The notes beneath the pieces are model-generated. The model did no database searches. It was not told the origin of the DNA and saw only the letters and a list, made by a program, of their open reading frames with translations. A stretch of 64,000 nt of DNA, taken from the NCBI RefSeq assembly GCF_008728965.1, contig NZ_VSMC01000009.1, forward strand, positions 49,968 through 113,967, read 5' to 3'. This stretch comes from Heminiphilus faecis (GTDB lineage: Bacteria > Bacteroidota > Bacteroidia > Bacteroidales > Muribaculaceae). Of the stretch, positions 55,774 to 64,000 are shown in pieces (position 1 is the first letter of the stretch; each line of letters begins with the position of its first letter). A program made the position numbers and the translations under genes.

Positions 55774-56322
55774 ATGAAGAAAAAGTATCTTAGTGTGGCT
55801 GTAGTTCTGGCGTTGTGCGCCTCGATGCTCTCAACATCATGCATAGGCAGCTTTGCTCTTACCAACAAACTGCTCGCATGGAACCAGACAGTCGGCAACA
55901 AGTTTGTAAACGAACTCGTATTTTTCGCTTTCTGGGTAATACCAGTCTATGAAATATCGGCATTGGCCGACGTACTTGTCTGCAACAGCATTGAGTTCTG
56001 GAGCGGTAACAATCCCGTGGCTCAAGGCACAAAGGTGATTGACGGTCAGGACGGACGCTATCTTGTAGAATGCGACAAAACAGGATATACAATAACCAGC
56101 GAAAACGACCAAAGCGTAGTGCGTCTTGACTTTGATAAATCCGACAATTCTTGGAGCGTTTCGGTCAACGAAGGCGAAAGCTACAAACTCATGACATTTG
56201 TTGACGACACACATGTAAAAATGATAGCTCCCGACGGCGGCATGCAGATAGTAGAACTGTCACAAGCCGGAGTATATGCTTACCAGCAAATGGCTGCCGA
56301 CAAATACTACGCCGCCCGTTAA
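55774..56322 (+). CDS. DUF3332-like lipoprotein
   Basis: 182 residues with signal [23 protein letters not shown] and lipobox Cys23. The segment SFALTNKLLAWNQTVGNKFVNE and the hydrophobic FFAFWVIPVYEISALADVLV match the DUF3332 family, whose role is unknown. The rest is beta-rich (FVDDTHVKMIAPDGGMQIVE). It follows the MltF-like gene by 36 bases and ends at a strong terminator. The site is a lipid-anchored periplasmic or outer-membrane protein. Confidence 0.78.
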   Translation: MKKKYLSVAVVLALCASMLSTSCIGSFALTNKLLAWNQTVGNKFVNELVFFAFWVIPVYEISALADVLVCNSIEFWSGNNPVAQGTKVIDGQDGRYLVECDKTGYTITSENDQSVVRLDFDKSDNSWSVSVNEGESYKLMTFVDDTHVKMIAPDGGMQIVELSQAGVYAYQQMAADKYYAAR

Positions 56323-56353
56323 AGCGGATATAACATTTTATAACCGGTCTTAT

Positions 56354-56394
56354 GCCTCTGACAGCATTTTTATGGCGTCAGAGGCTATTTTTAT
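56354..56394 (+). terminator. Terminator after the DUF3332-like gene
   Basis: GCCTCTGAC (56354-56362) pairs with GTCAGAGGC (56377-56385), followed by ATTTTTATTT. Confidence 0.88.
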
Positions 56395-56408
56395 TTAGAC
56401 GAAAGCCG

Positions 56409-56416
56409 TAACTTTG
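56409..56416 (+). promoter_or_regulatory. Putative -7 box of the M23 peptidase gene
   Basis: TAACTTTG fits TAnnTTTG, 24 bases before the ATG at 56441. No TTG at the usual distance. Confidence 0.45.
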
Positions 56417-56440
56417 AATACTCAAAATAAATGAAAACAA

Positions 56441-58117
56441 ATGAAACATTACAGATACATCTTAACTGCGGCTGTATTAACAGCATCATCAGCTTTTTGC
56501 AATGAGAAACTGCCGGAGCTGTCAAAGCCGCTTAATATACCGTTGTTTTTGAGTGGAAACTTCGGCGAATTACGTAACAATCATTTCCATTCCGGCATAG
56601 ACTTAAAGACCCAAGGGCGTATAGGATTGCCGGTATTCAGTGTGGATGACGGTTACGTGTCACGCATAGTGGTATCACCGTGGGGCTTCGGACGTGCCGT
56701 TTACGTGACTCATCCGGCATCGGGTCTCACCACCGTATACGGGCATCTCGATTCTTTCTCTCCTAAGATTGACAAGACTATACGCAGAATGCAGTATGAA
56801 CGTGAGCAGTTCAGTATAGACTGTGAATTTAAGCCTGACGAGTTGCCTGTCAAGCGAGGCGAAACAATCGGCAAAAGCGGCAATGCCGGTTCATCGGGCG
56901 GTCCGCATCTGCATCTTGATGTGCGCGACACCTCTACAGGTGAAGCGATTGATCCGCTACCCTACTTCCGGCGTCATATAACCGACAATGTAGCTCCTGA
57001 AGTAAGGGCCGTGGCTCTTTATCCCGTGAAAGGTTCAGGGGCGGTAGAGAGCATCGATAAGCCGTCGGTACATACACCTGCGGAGCTAAACAAGCCATAT
57101 TCTGCGTGGGGAGAGGTAATCCCTGCCATAAAAGCCTATGACCGCATGTCGGGCACACATAATATATACGGGATTAAGTACATGACACTGAAAGTCGACG
57201 GTAAAGAGGTGTATAATCGTACAATAGAACGTTTCGATTTTGACAACACACGAGCCATACATACTCTTGTCGATAACGACGCTGTAGTCAACCACGGCTC
57301 TTGGATGATGTGGACACTCATTCCCCAGTCGGCACCATTGGACCATATGATCACTTCATGTGACGGCGGAGTAATAAACATAAATGAAGAACGCGAGTAT
57401 AAATGCGAATGGATACTTGCCGACGAGTACGGCAACACCCGTCGTGTGCCCTTTACCATACAAGGACACGTTAGTGATATTGCCGAAGTCAGTCCTAAGG
57501 GCGACAGGTTAGACTACAAAGGACACAATACCTACTCCATCGACGGTATTAAAGTGGATTTTCCTGCAGGAACATTTTATTCCGACATAGACTTCTCGGT
57601 AAGCAAAAGTCCATCCGCAGAATATATTACACCTGTATATCACGTAGGCGACCGAGCCATACCGGTCTCCGGCAGCTATAAACTGACAATTGACCTCCCT
57701 GACGATACGATAGCCGACAAGTCGAAATACCTGATGGTGCGTATCAACGGCAAGCGGGTAAGTCGCGTTGACAGCCGATATGAGGACGGACGTGTCACAG
57801 GCACACCGAGCGCTCTCGGAAATTTTGCTGTCACTACCGATACCAAAGCACCCCGGATACGGCCCGAAGTTCCGGCCCGTTGGGGTAAAACCGGTGTTAT
57901 TAAAGTGAAAATCAGCGACAATCTAAGCGGTATAGATAATTATCGCGGAGAGATAGACGGAAAATTCGCACTGTTTGAACTTGACGGAAAGACAGGACGA
58001 CTCAACTTCAGGATGGATGCCTCACGCTGGACACGGGGAACAAAACACGACCTTGTCATCTCTGTCACCGACGCATGCGGCAATACGGCACGGCATGAAA
58101 GCAAATTCACATGGTAA
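56441..58117 (+). CDS. M23-family metallopeptidase (LytM-like endopeptidase)
   Basis: 558 residues with signal peptide (MKHYRYILTAAVLTASSAFC). The peptidase domain is N-terminal: NHFHSGIDLKTQGRIGLPVF with the first zinc His and Asp near residue 50, VYGHLDSF near 100, and GGPHLHLDVRD with the HxH pair near 150. The remaining 400 residues are beta-sandwich-like and unassigned. The M23 zinc ligands are all present, so it should cleave peptide cross-links of peptidoglycan. An out-of-frame ATG lies 10 bases upstream; 56441 is the start. Confidence 0.9.
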   Translation: MKHYRYILTAAVLTASSAFCNEKLPELSKPLNIPLFLSGNFGELRNNHFHSGIDLKTQGRIGLPVFSVDDGYVSRIVVSPWGFGRAVYVTHPASGLTTVYGHLDSFSPKIDKTIRRMQYEREQFSIDCEFKPDELPVKRGETIGKSGNAGSSGGPHLHLDVRDTSTGEAIDPLPYFRRHITDNVAPEVRAVALYPVKGSGAVESIDKPSVHTPAELNKPYSAWGEVIPAIKAYDRMSGTHNIYGIKYMTLKVDGKEVYNRTIERFDFDNTRAIHTLVDNDAVVNHGSWMMWTLIPQSAPLDHMITSCDGGVININEEREYKCEWILADEYGNTRRVPFTIQGHVSDIAEVSPKGDRLDYKGHNTYSIDGIKVDFPAGTFYSDIDFSVSKSPSAEYITPVYHVGDRAIPVSGSYKLTIDLPDDTIADKSKYLMVRINGKRVSRVDSRYEDGRVTGTPSALGNFAVTTDTKAPRIRPEVPARWGKTGVIKVKISDNLSGIDNYRGEIDGKFALFELDGKTGRLNFRMDASRWTRGTKHDLVISVTDACGNTARHESKFTW

Positions 58118-58156
58118 AAGGCTCCGCATTCAGTTAACGACTTGAAAAAATTCACT

Positions 58157-58192
58157 AAGCCGGCCAAATATATTAACAACCGGCTTGGTTTT
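58157..58192 (+). terminator. Terminator after the M23 peptidase gene
   Basis: AAGCCGG (58157-58163) pairs with CCGGCTT (58180-58186), followed by GGTTTT. Its 3' arm overlaps the -33 element of the next promoter. Confidence 0.65.
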
Positions 58193-58215
58193 ATAACTTC
58201 AATATGCTATCTTTG
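58185..58215 (+). promoter_or_regulatory. Promoter of the phosphohexomutase gene
   Basis: TTG (58185-58187), a 20-base spacer, then TATCTTTG (58208-58215), 36 bases before the ATG at 58252. Confidence 0.72.
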
Positions 58216-58251
58216 CCTATATAATATAACACCTAAAAACAACTGTCATAC

Positions 58252-60003
58252 ATGGAAAATGAAGATTTGATGAAAGTAGTGACCGAAAAAGCCAACATGT
58301 GGTTGGGCGAAGGTTACGATGACGCTACGAAAGCTGAAGTAAAACGTATGCTTGAGGCGGATGATAAAACCGAGTTGATCGACTCATTTTACCGTGACCT
58401 TGAATTCGGGACCGGCGGTCTTCGCGGCATCATGGGTGCCGGCAGCAACCGCATGAACAAATATACCGTAGGAGCCGCCACACAAGGGCTTGCCAACTAT
58501 CTTAAGGTCGCTTTCAAGGATCTGCCCGAAATTTCAGTCGTAGTCGGTCACGACGTACGCAATAACAGCCGTTTATTTGCCGAAATAGTCGCTGACATAT
58601 TCTCGGCCAACGGTATAAAGGTATATCTTTTCGACAGTTTCCGCCCCACTCCGGAGCTTTCCTACGCGATACGCGAACTCGGCTGTCAGAGCGGAGTCAA
58701 CATCACGGCATCGCACAATCCGAAAGAATACAACGGATACAAAGCTTACTGGTCTGACGGTGCACAGATTATCGCACCCCATGATGTGAATATCATCGAC
58801 TATGTAAACCGCATAAACGGAGTCGGTGAAATCAAGTTTGACGGTGATAAATCCAAAATTCAGATTATCGGTGAAGAAATCGACAATAAGTTTCTTGCCG
58901 CCATCAAGGGTCTGCAACTCAGTCCGGAGGCTGTGAAGCAATATCATGACCTGAAGATCATATATACGCCTATACATGGTACGGGAGTGGAACTGATACC
59001 CGCTTCACTGAAGAATTACGGCTTCACAAATATCATCAATGTGCCCGAGCAGGATATACCCAGCGGTGATTTCCCCACTGTCGAGTCGCCCAATCCCGAG
59101 GTGCCGTCCGCAATGGCCATGGCTATCGAAAAAGCCAAGCAAGTCGACGCAGACCTTATCCTTGCATCGGACCCCGATGCCGACCGCATAGGTTGCGTGC
59201 TTCGCGATGACAACGGAGAGTACGTGCTCATCAACGGCAACCAGATTGTCATGATTCTTCTGAACTACATCATGACCCGCAACAAGGAGCTCGGCCGCAT
59301 TACAGGTAAAGAATATATCGTAAAGACTATCGTGACAACCGAGACCATCAAGTCTATCGCCGAACAAAACGGGTTCAATATGTACGACTGCTACACAGGC
59401 TTTAAATGGATTGCAGCCGTAATACGCGATAATGAGGGTGTGGGCCGTTATCTTGGAGGCGGCGAAGAGAGCTACGGCTTCTTGGCTGAAGACTTCTGCC
59501 GTGACAAGGATGCGGTATCGGCTATATCGCTTATGGCCGAAGCGCTTGCTTGGGCCAAGACCAAGAATATGAACTTCCTGCAGATGCTTCAGGATATATA
59601 CATTAAATACGGATACTCACATGAAGCCGGCATATCGCTCGTGCGCAAAGGCAAGACCGGTGCTGAAGAGATTGTAGCCATAATGAAATCGTTCCGCGAG
59701 AACCCGCCTAAACAACTTGCAGGAAGCGATGTGGTGACTGTCAAAGATTATGCCGACCTTAATATGAAAAATCTTAAGACTGGCGAAATCACCAAGATGG
59801 ACATGCCCACGACCAGCAACGTGTTGCAGTTCTTTACGGCCGACGGCACAAAAGTATCGATACGTCCTTCTGGAACCGAACCCAAGATCAAGTTCTATGT
59901 CGAAGTCAAGGGTGAGATGAAGACCAATGCCGATTATGCGAAAGCCAACAACGAAGCCAACGCTAAAATCGAAGCTATCAAGAAAGACCTCGGCATCGAC
60001 TGA
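58252..60003 (+). CDS. Phospho-sugar mutase (phosphoglucomutase/phosphomannomutase family)
   Basis: A 583-residue alpha-D-phosphohexomutase that moves phosphate between C1 and C6 of a hexose. The catalytic phosphoserine loop is NITASHNPKEYNGYKAYW near residue 147, the Mg loop ASDPDADRIGCV near 307, the sugar loop GGGEESYGF near 405 and the phosphate-binding loop IRPSGTEPKIKFYVEV near 540. Length fits the large PgcA/PGM2-type form. Glucose versus mannose specificity cannot be read by eye. It ends just before a hairpin at 60022. Confidence 0.93.
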   Translation: MENEDLMKVVTEKANMWLGEGYDDATKAEVKRMLEADDKTELIDSFYRDLEFGTGGLRGIMGAGSNRMNKYTVGAATQGLANYLKVAFKDLPEISVVVGHDVRNNSRLFAEIVADIFSANGIKVYLFDSFRPTPELSYAIRELGCQSGVNITASHNPKEYNGYKAYWSDGAQIIAPHDVNIIDYVNRINGVGEIKFDGDKSKIQIIGEEIDNKFLAAIKGLQLSPEAVKQYHDLKIIYTPIHGTGVELIPASLKNYGFTNIINVPEQDIPSGDFPTVESPNPEVPSAMAMAIEKAKQVDADLILASDPDADRIGCVLRDDNGEYVLINGNQIVMILLNYIMTRNKELGRITGKEYIVKTIVTTETIKSIAEQNGFNMYDCYTGFKWIAAVIRDNEGVGRYLGGGEESYGFLAEDFCRDKDAVSAISLMAEALAWAKTKNMNFLQMLQDIYIKYGYSHEAGISLVRKGKTGAEEIVAIMKSFRENPPKQLAGSDVVTVKDYADLNMKNLKTGEITKMDMPTTSNVLQFFTADGTKVSIRPSGTEPKIKFYVEVKGEMKTNADYAKANNEANAKIEAIKKDLGID

Positions 60004-60021
60004 TAATAATAGTATAAAATA

Positions 60022-60052
60022 TTGCGGGCGGCTCGTTAAAAGTCGCCCGCAA
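60022..60052 (+). terminator. Hairpin after the phosphohexomutase gene
   Basis: TTGCGGGCG (60022-60030) pairs with CGCCCGCAA (60044-60052), plus three inner pairs with a wobble. There is no T run after it, so it may attenuate rather than stop transcription into the next gene. Confidence 0.6.
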
Positions 60053-60069
60053 CTATATACATTAACGAC

Positions 60070-60753
60070 ATGGAAGTAGTCTACGAAGACAACCACCTTA
60101 TTATAGTGAACAAAGCTCCCGGCGAGATAGTACAAGGCGATAAAACCGGTGACCGGCCTCTTGTCGATGAACTAAAACAGTGGCTTAAAGAAAAATATGC
60201 CAAGCCCGGCAATGTATTCTGCGGGGTAGTCCATCGCCTTGACCGTCCTGTAGGCGGACTTGTAGTCTTTGCCAAAACGTCAAAAGCGTTGTCAAGGATG
60301 AACGAGATGTTTAGAAACGGAGAGGTAAAGAAGACATATTGGGCCATAACACGCAACTGTCCTCCGAAACAGGCCGACACACTCACTCACTACATAACTT
60401 CGACCGAGCGCAACAATAAGTCATATGCATCTGATACGGAGAAAAAAGGCTCACAACGTGCCGTGCTTATGTATCGGTACATAGCATCGTCAGACCGTTA
60501 TCACCTTCTTGAAATAAATTTGCTCACAGGACGCAAGCATCAGATAAGAGTGCAGCTTTCCGCAATCGGATGCCCGATTAAAGGCGATCTGAAATATGGT
60601 GACAAACGCAGTAATCCTGACGGAAGCATATCACTGCTGTCACACCGTATAGAGTTCATCCATCCCGTAATCGGAAAACCGATAGACATAACAGCACCGT
60701 TGCCCGATGACAACCTATGGAGGGCGATAGCGGCTGACGTTTCAGAGCTATAG
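60070..60753 (+). CDS. RluA-family RNA pseudouridine synthase
   Basis: A 227-residue enzyme that isomerises uridine in rRNA or tRNA. The catalytic Asp is in VVHRLDRPVGGLVVFAKT near residue 59, with the conserved LLTGRKHQIRVQLSAIGCPI near 155-175 and GDLKYG after it. There is no S4 domain, as in the short RluA-type proteins. The target site cannot be assigned. Its stop overlaps the convergent M18 peptidase gene by 6 bases. Confidence 0.92.
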   Translation: MEVVYEDNHLIIVNKAPGEIVQGDKTGDRPLVDELKQWLKEKYAKPGNVFCGVVHRLDRPVGGLVVFAKTSKALSRMNEMFRNGEVKKTYWAITRNCPPKQADTLTHYITSTERNNKSYASDTEKKGSQRAVLMYRYIASSDRYHLLEINLLTGRKHQIRVQLSAIGCPIKGDLKYGDKRSNPDGSISLLSHRIEFIHPVIGKPIDITAPLPDDNLWRAIAADVSEL

Positions 60754-62049
60754 CTCATAAAAGCGGGTAAAAGCCTTTATAGTGTATATATGATCGGCAC
60801 ATGAAGCGGTCTCGCGAACCGAATGCATGGCCCACAAAGCCGCACCCATGTCTACGCCACGCAAGTCAATCTGCGAAGTAAGTATATTGCCGAGCGTTGA
60901 CCCTCCCGCCACATCGGAGTGGTTGACAAAATACTGACACGGCACTCCTGCTTCGGCACATATCGATTTAAACACCGCGGCGGAATCGGCGTCGGTCATA
61001 TACTTGCAATTGGCATTTATTTTTATCACGGGTCCGCCACCAAGTACAGGATGATTGGTAGGATCCTGTTTCTCTACATAATTTGGATGCACGCCATGGG
61101 CGTTATCGGCCGAAATCATAAATGAGTTTGCAACAGCCCTCAGATAGTCCTCTTCATTACCGCCGAGGCTGTCTGTTATGCGTCTCATTATATTCATCAG
61201 TACCGGCGATGCAGCTCCTTGTTTTGTACCGGAGCCGGTCTCCTCATTGTCAAATATGGCCATCACACGCGTCATAGGCTGTCCTCCCGCTACATTGAGC
61301 AGTGCCGACACTGCGGCATGTACCATAGACAGGTCATCGAGACGTCCTGAAGATATAAATTCATCATTCAGCCCTACCCTGCAGGCTTTAGTCGTATCAT
61401 ACAGCGACAGGTCCATGTCAAGTATGTCTGCCACCTCAATACCAAGGCGCTCTGCGACCGTGCGCATGACAAGTCCGTCTTTCTCCACTGCATTCCTGAC
61501 TGCACCGATAACCGGCAGCATATCTTTTTGCCTTGACAGAGGATTGCCCTCGTTCACAGCTCTGTTGAAGTGAATTGCCAGATGCGGTATAGTAAGTAAC
61601 GGTCTGTCAAATCTGACAAGCCGGGTGACAGGATGCAAAGCATCGGTCCCTTTCAGAAGCACTCGTCCGGCAATCGACAACGGTCGGTCAAACCAAGTAT
61701 ATAATATGGGGCCTCCATAAACTTCCGTATTCAGTTTTATTATATTACCGTCAGTAAGCATCTCAGGCTTCGGCTTGATTCTGAAACACGGAGAGTCACT
61801 ATGAGCCGAAATTATTTTAAAACCGTCATTCGCCGACCCGTCGCCGACAATGAATGCGAATATCGCGGATCCGTTTTTAGTGACATAATACTTTCCGCCC
61901 CTATGCAGACGCCAAGCATCGCCTTGTTCAAGTGCCTTGAAACCGGCTGTGTCAAGCATTTTTTTTAGAGTATCTACGGCATAAAAGTTGCATACACTGT
62001 CATCAAGAAACCTGCACAGCCCTTCGACTTCGGCATTATATATATTCAT
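60748..62049 (-). CDS. M18-family aminopeptidase
   Basis: A 433-residue dinuclear zinc exopeptidase of the ApeB/DAP type. The first metal His is in IISAHSDSPCFRIKP near residue 90, the bridging and catalytic Asp/Glu in VMAIFDNEETGSGTKQGAAS near 266, and the late His in YFVNHSDVAGGSTLGN near 385. It removes N-terminal residues, often acidic or neutral, from cytosolic peptides. It has its own strong promoter upstream. Confidence 0.93.
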   Translation of the reverse strand: MNIYNAEVEGLCRFLDDSVCNFYAVDTLKKMLDTAGFKALEQGDAWRLHRGGKYYVTKNGSAIFAFIVGDGSANDGFKIISAHSDSPCFRIKPKPEMLTDGNIIKLNTEVYGGPILYTWFDRPLSIAGRVLLKGTDALHPVTRLVRFDRPLLTIPHLAIHFNRAVNEGNPLSRQKDMLPVIGAVRNAVEKDGLVMRTVAERLGIEVADILDMDLSLYDTTKACRVGLNDEFISSGRLDDLSMVHAAVSALLNVAGGQPMTRVMAIFDNEETGSGTKQGAASPVLMNIMRRITDSLGGNEEDYLRAVANSFMISADNAHGVHPNYVEKQDPTNHPVLGGGPVIKINANCKYMTDADSAAVFKSICAEAGVPCQYFVNHSDVAGGSTLGNILTSQIDLRGVDMGAALWAMHSVRETASCADHIYTIKAFTRFYEL

Positions 62050-62076
62050 AATCTGCTATTCTTTATATTAATATCA

Positions 62077-62107
62077 CAAATATATGAAATGCGCCTTTGT
62101 TTTACAA
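62077..62107 (-). promoter_or_regulatory. Promoter of the M18 aminopeptidase gene
   Basis: Minus-strand TATATTTG (62084-62077) with TTG (62107-62105) exactly 20 bases upstream; 28 bases before the ATG. Confidence 0.72.
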
Positions 62108-62178
62108 TACGCAAATTCATTATTTTCAAAAAAGTTTAAAAGAAATTTGGATAATAAATAAATTGGCACTACTTCGCG

Positions 62179-62200
62179 GTGTACTAATAAACTAATACAC
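62179..62200. promoter_or_regulatory. Imperfect palindrome, possible GntR/YtrA-type operator
   Basis: A 22-base element with outer arms GTGTA and TACAC; inner half-sites CTAAT and ACTAAT match with two mismatches per arm. It ends 5 bases before the ABC ATPase start codon. Such GTGTAnTAnT dyads are the kind of site bound by YtrA-like GntR repressors of ABC operons, but no GntR gene is present here. Confidence 0.5.
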
Positions 62201-62205
62201 TCATT

Positions 62206-63057
62206 ATGCTCGAAATTGACAACCTCACGTTTAATTATCCGAAGCGGCGCGAAAATGTACTCAATGACTTTTCGCTTCAGCTTGCTCCCGGAGGCATATA
62301 TGGACTTTTGGGGCGAAACGGAGCCGGGAAATCCACATTGTTATATCTTATATGCGGATTGCTCTTCCCACAGAAAGGACGTGTACTTTACAAAGGAGCC
62401 GACACACGTCGGAGACTTCCCGACACGCTGTCTGACATATTCATAGTGCCTGAAGAGTTTACCCTACCGGCTGTGTCGCTTAATCAGTATATAAAAATAA
62501 ACGGGCCTTTCTATCCGAAGTTTTCGGTGGATGACATGCATCGCCACCTTTCCACATTCGACATAGCTCCCGATATAAACCTCGGAGCACTGTCTATGGG
62601 GCAGAAAAAGAAAGTTTACATGAGTTTTGCTCTTGCATGCAACACATCGCTGCTACTCATGGACGAGCCCACCAACGGTCTTGACATACCGGGCAAAAGC
62701 GCATTCCGCCGTTTTATAGTCTCGTCAATGCGTGAAGACCAGACCATCATCATCTCCACACATCAGGTAAGAGACATAGACTCGGTTCTTGACCATGTGA
62801 TAATAATGGACAATCATAACGTACTGTTCAATCATTCTGCGTTTGACATAACCCGTGCATTGAAGTTCGCATCGACACAGGACCGCGACATCATTCAACG
62901 CGCCCTTTATACACAGAATAATCCATCGGGAGTCACAGTAGTGCTGCCGAACAATGATGACGAAGACTCACAACTTGATCTTGAAGCGCTGTTTAATTTC
63001 GCGCTTGAATCGCCCGGGCTTCTTAATAGACAATTCACGAACTTATTAGACAACTGA
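62206..63057 (+). CDS. ABC transporter ATP-binding protein
   Basis: A 283-residue ABC ATPase. Walker A is GLLGRNGAGKSTLLYLICGL near residue 36, the signature is LSMGQKKKVYMSFALA near 128, Walker B is LLLMDEPTNGLD near 150 and the switch His is in IISTHQVRDID. The C-terminal 80 residues are specific to this transporter. It is similar to the YtrB/CcmA-like exporters that in Bacteroidetes usually follow a GntR regulator. The permease starts 5 bases after the stop. The substrate is unknown. Confidence 0.9.
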   Translation: MLEIDNLTFNYPKRRENVLNDFSLQLAPGGIYGLLGRNGAGKSTLLYLICGLLFPQKGRVLYKGADTRRRLPDTLSDIFIVPEEFTLPAVSLNQYIKINGPFYPKFSVDDMHRHLSTFDIAPDINLGALSMGQKKKVYMSFALACNTSLLLMDEPTNGLDIPGKSAFRRFIVSSMREDQTIIISTHQVRDIDSVLDHVIIMDNHNVLFNHSAFDITRALKFASTQDRDIIQRALYTQNNPSGVTVVLPNNDDEDSQLDLEALFNFALESPGLLNRQFTNLLDN

Positions 63058-63062
63058 TCAGT

Positions 63063-63863
63063 ATGTTTTCAATCACACGTTTCGCCGATACATTTGCCAA
63101 AGAACTGCGCGAAAACAAGCGCACCTTATTGATGAGAGTATTAGTTATGACCGGTATCATGTGTCTGTTTACTCTGTTTATAGTATTTCAGCAATATGAA
63201 AAGTACGGCACAGACCCTGACAGAGCCGCAGACCCTTTATGGGTCAGCATGCTTGGGCTGTTTGTATGGTCGATAATCATATTCGGAGCTATAAGCGCTT
63301 CCAATCTGATGAAAGATATGAGCGATCGGCAAAGCCGTCTTTCAACCATCATGTATCCGGCCTCACAGTTGGAAAAGTACCTCGCACGATGGATTATATA
63401 CATTCCGCTATTTCTTTTAGCGGCATTGGCGGCATGTTTTCTTTCCGACCTGTTGCGTTATATAATATGCCGTAGCGTCATTCCCGGCTCCGCAGTAGCA
63501 TTAAAACTGATAACTCCATCAGAGTTAACTGATTATATTGAACAATACGAAATGTGGTCAGAGGTAAATGTATTCTGGATGGCAGTATTGTTTTCACAGT
63601 CGCTTTTTGCACTTGGCAGTATATTCTTCCAGAAACATCCGGTTGCAAAGACATTTATCGCAGTCATGCTCATAGCGACCGTCTACTATTTCATCGGTTA
63701 CGGGACATATAGGATTTTCGACTCCGGCTACTGGTATTCCGGTATGATTTCGGGCGAACCATCCATGGGCCTGTTATGGTGTCTTGTCATATTTGGATGC
63801 ATTATCAACTATGCACTTTCCTACTGGCGTTTCCGCGAAAGCGAGATAATACAACGATGGTAA
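63063..63863 (+). CDS. ABC transporter permease
   Basis: A 266-residue membrane protein with about six hydrophobic segments (near 22-42, 59-80, 108-130, 178-196, 205-222 and 235-254). No large extracytoplasmic domain is evident. It forms a two-gene exporter with the ATPase before it. No substrate motif is seen. It ends 11 bases before the edge of an apparent transposase gene, so this side of the operon may have been altered by insertion. Confidence 0.8.
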   Translation: MFSITRFADTFAKELRENKRTLLMRVLVMTGIMCLFTLFIVFQQYEKYGTDPDRAADPLWVSMLGLFVWSIIIFGAISASNLMKDMSDRQSRLSTIMYPASQLEKYLARWIIYIPLFLLAALAACFLSDLLRYIICRSVIPGSAVALKLITPSELTDYIEQYEMWSEVNVFWMAVLFSQSLFALGSIFFQKHPVAKTFIAVMLIATVYYFIGYGTYRIFDSGYWYSGMISGEPSMGLLWCLVIFGCIINYALSYWRFRESEIIQRW

Positions 63864-63874
63864 TTCTATAAAGT

Positions 63875-64000
63875 TTAAGTAGATGACAAAAATTTGAAAA
63901 CATCAAATTTTGGGGTATAAGTCGAACGCATAAGTATGGTAAAAATCTCTTCCAGACCATACTTGACAAACGACTTTGCCTTTCTTCCGTGTTTCAGAAT
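63875..64000 (-). mobile_element. IS4-like transposase, C-terminal end (cut by window edge)
   Basis: On the minus strand an open frame runs in from the right edge and stops at 63875. Its 41 residues include ILKHGRKAKSFVKYGLEEIF and the ending FDVFKFLSST. That resembles the C-terminus of Bacteroidetes IS4-family DDE transposases (KSFIKYGLxxI followed by FKFLSCT). Only this tail is in the window, so the element's length, terminal repeats and intactness cannot be judged. An inverted repeat AGTATGGT/ACCATACT lies within it. Confidence 0.65.

Noticed and set aside
1..64000. CRISPR array, prophage or integrative conjugative element
   Set aside because: No regularly spaced repeats, cas, integrase, phage structural or transfer genes were found; the only mobile sequence is the transposase tail at the right edge.

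Overview
The window looks like a chromosomal segment of a member of the Bacteroidales, most likely Muribaculaceae-like. The evidence is the gene content (etfB-etfA-acyl-CoA dehydrogenase, RprX/RprY-like two-component system, Porin_10-type porin, Ctc/L25, a gliding-motility-type C-terminal sorting domain, BlaI/M56 pair) and repeated Bacteroidetes-type promoters of the form TTG-(19 to 21)-TAnnTTTG in place of -35/-10 boxes with Shine-Dalgarno sites. Most of it is dense core-genome sequence; genus assignment is inference.

Layout. 0-2.7 kb (minus strand): an electron-transfer flavoprotein and acyl-CoA dehydrogenase operon cut by the left edge. 2.7-7.8 kb (minus): purL followed by a PurF-like protein that lacks the catalytic cysteine. 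8-10.2 kb (minus): BlaI-type repressor and a BlaR1-like membrane peptidase with extra C-terminal domains. 10.4-16.2 kb (plus): tig, clpP, clpX, recQ. 16.3-20.5 kb: purU, hisH, hisA, hisF, hisIE and an FtsE-like ATPase in one tight plus-strand run. 20.6-23.1 kb: lysC and lysA. 23.1-24.6 kb: a small, very AT-rich islet with two CD225/dispanin-like small membrane proteins around a membrane-anchored helix-turn-helix protein. 24.6-27 kb: ahpC and a HerA/YjgR-type ATPase. 27-33 kb: a His/Cys-rich small protein and a three-part heavy-metal RND efflux system. 33-39.7 kb: superoxide dismutase, a channel with an altered selectivity filter, a T9SS-type secreted protein, a lytic transglycosylase and uvrA. 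39.7-41 kb: a 780-base AT-rich region with six TTGCAA hexamers in front of an XRE regulator. 41-45.5 kb: pyrK-pyrD, then a convergent porin plus solute-binding-protein pair. 45.6-47.5 kb: tRNA-Ser, hslR, pth, rplY. 47.6-52 kb: a lipoprotein, a secreted protein, a mini HExxH membrane protein and rprY/rprX. 52.3-58.1 kb: cdsA, purM, MltF-like transglycosylase, DUF3332-like lipoprotein, M23 peptidase. 58.2-62 kb: phosphohexomutase, RluA pseudouridine synthase, M18 aminopeptidase. 62.2-64 kb: an ABC transporter pair and, at the edge, the C-terminal end of an IS4-like transposase.

How genes work together. Purine-related genes recur at several places (purL, purF-like, purU, purM), and the his genes release AICAR into that pathway. 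Envelope functions dominate the right half. There are oxidative-stress enzymes (ahpC, sodB) and a metal-export module carrying a perfect operator-like palindrome. I see no CRISPR array, prophage or integrative element. The most unusual items are the Cys-less PurF paralogue, the AT-rich CD225/HTH islet, the TTGCAA-rich regulatory region, the channel with filter TVGCN, the palindrome in front of the RND operon and the nine-C tract between two surface-protein genes.
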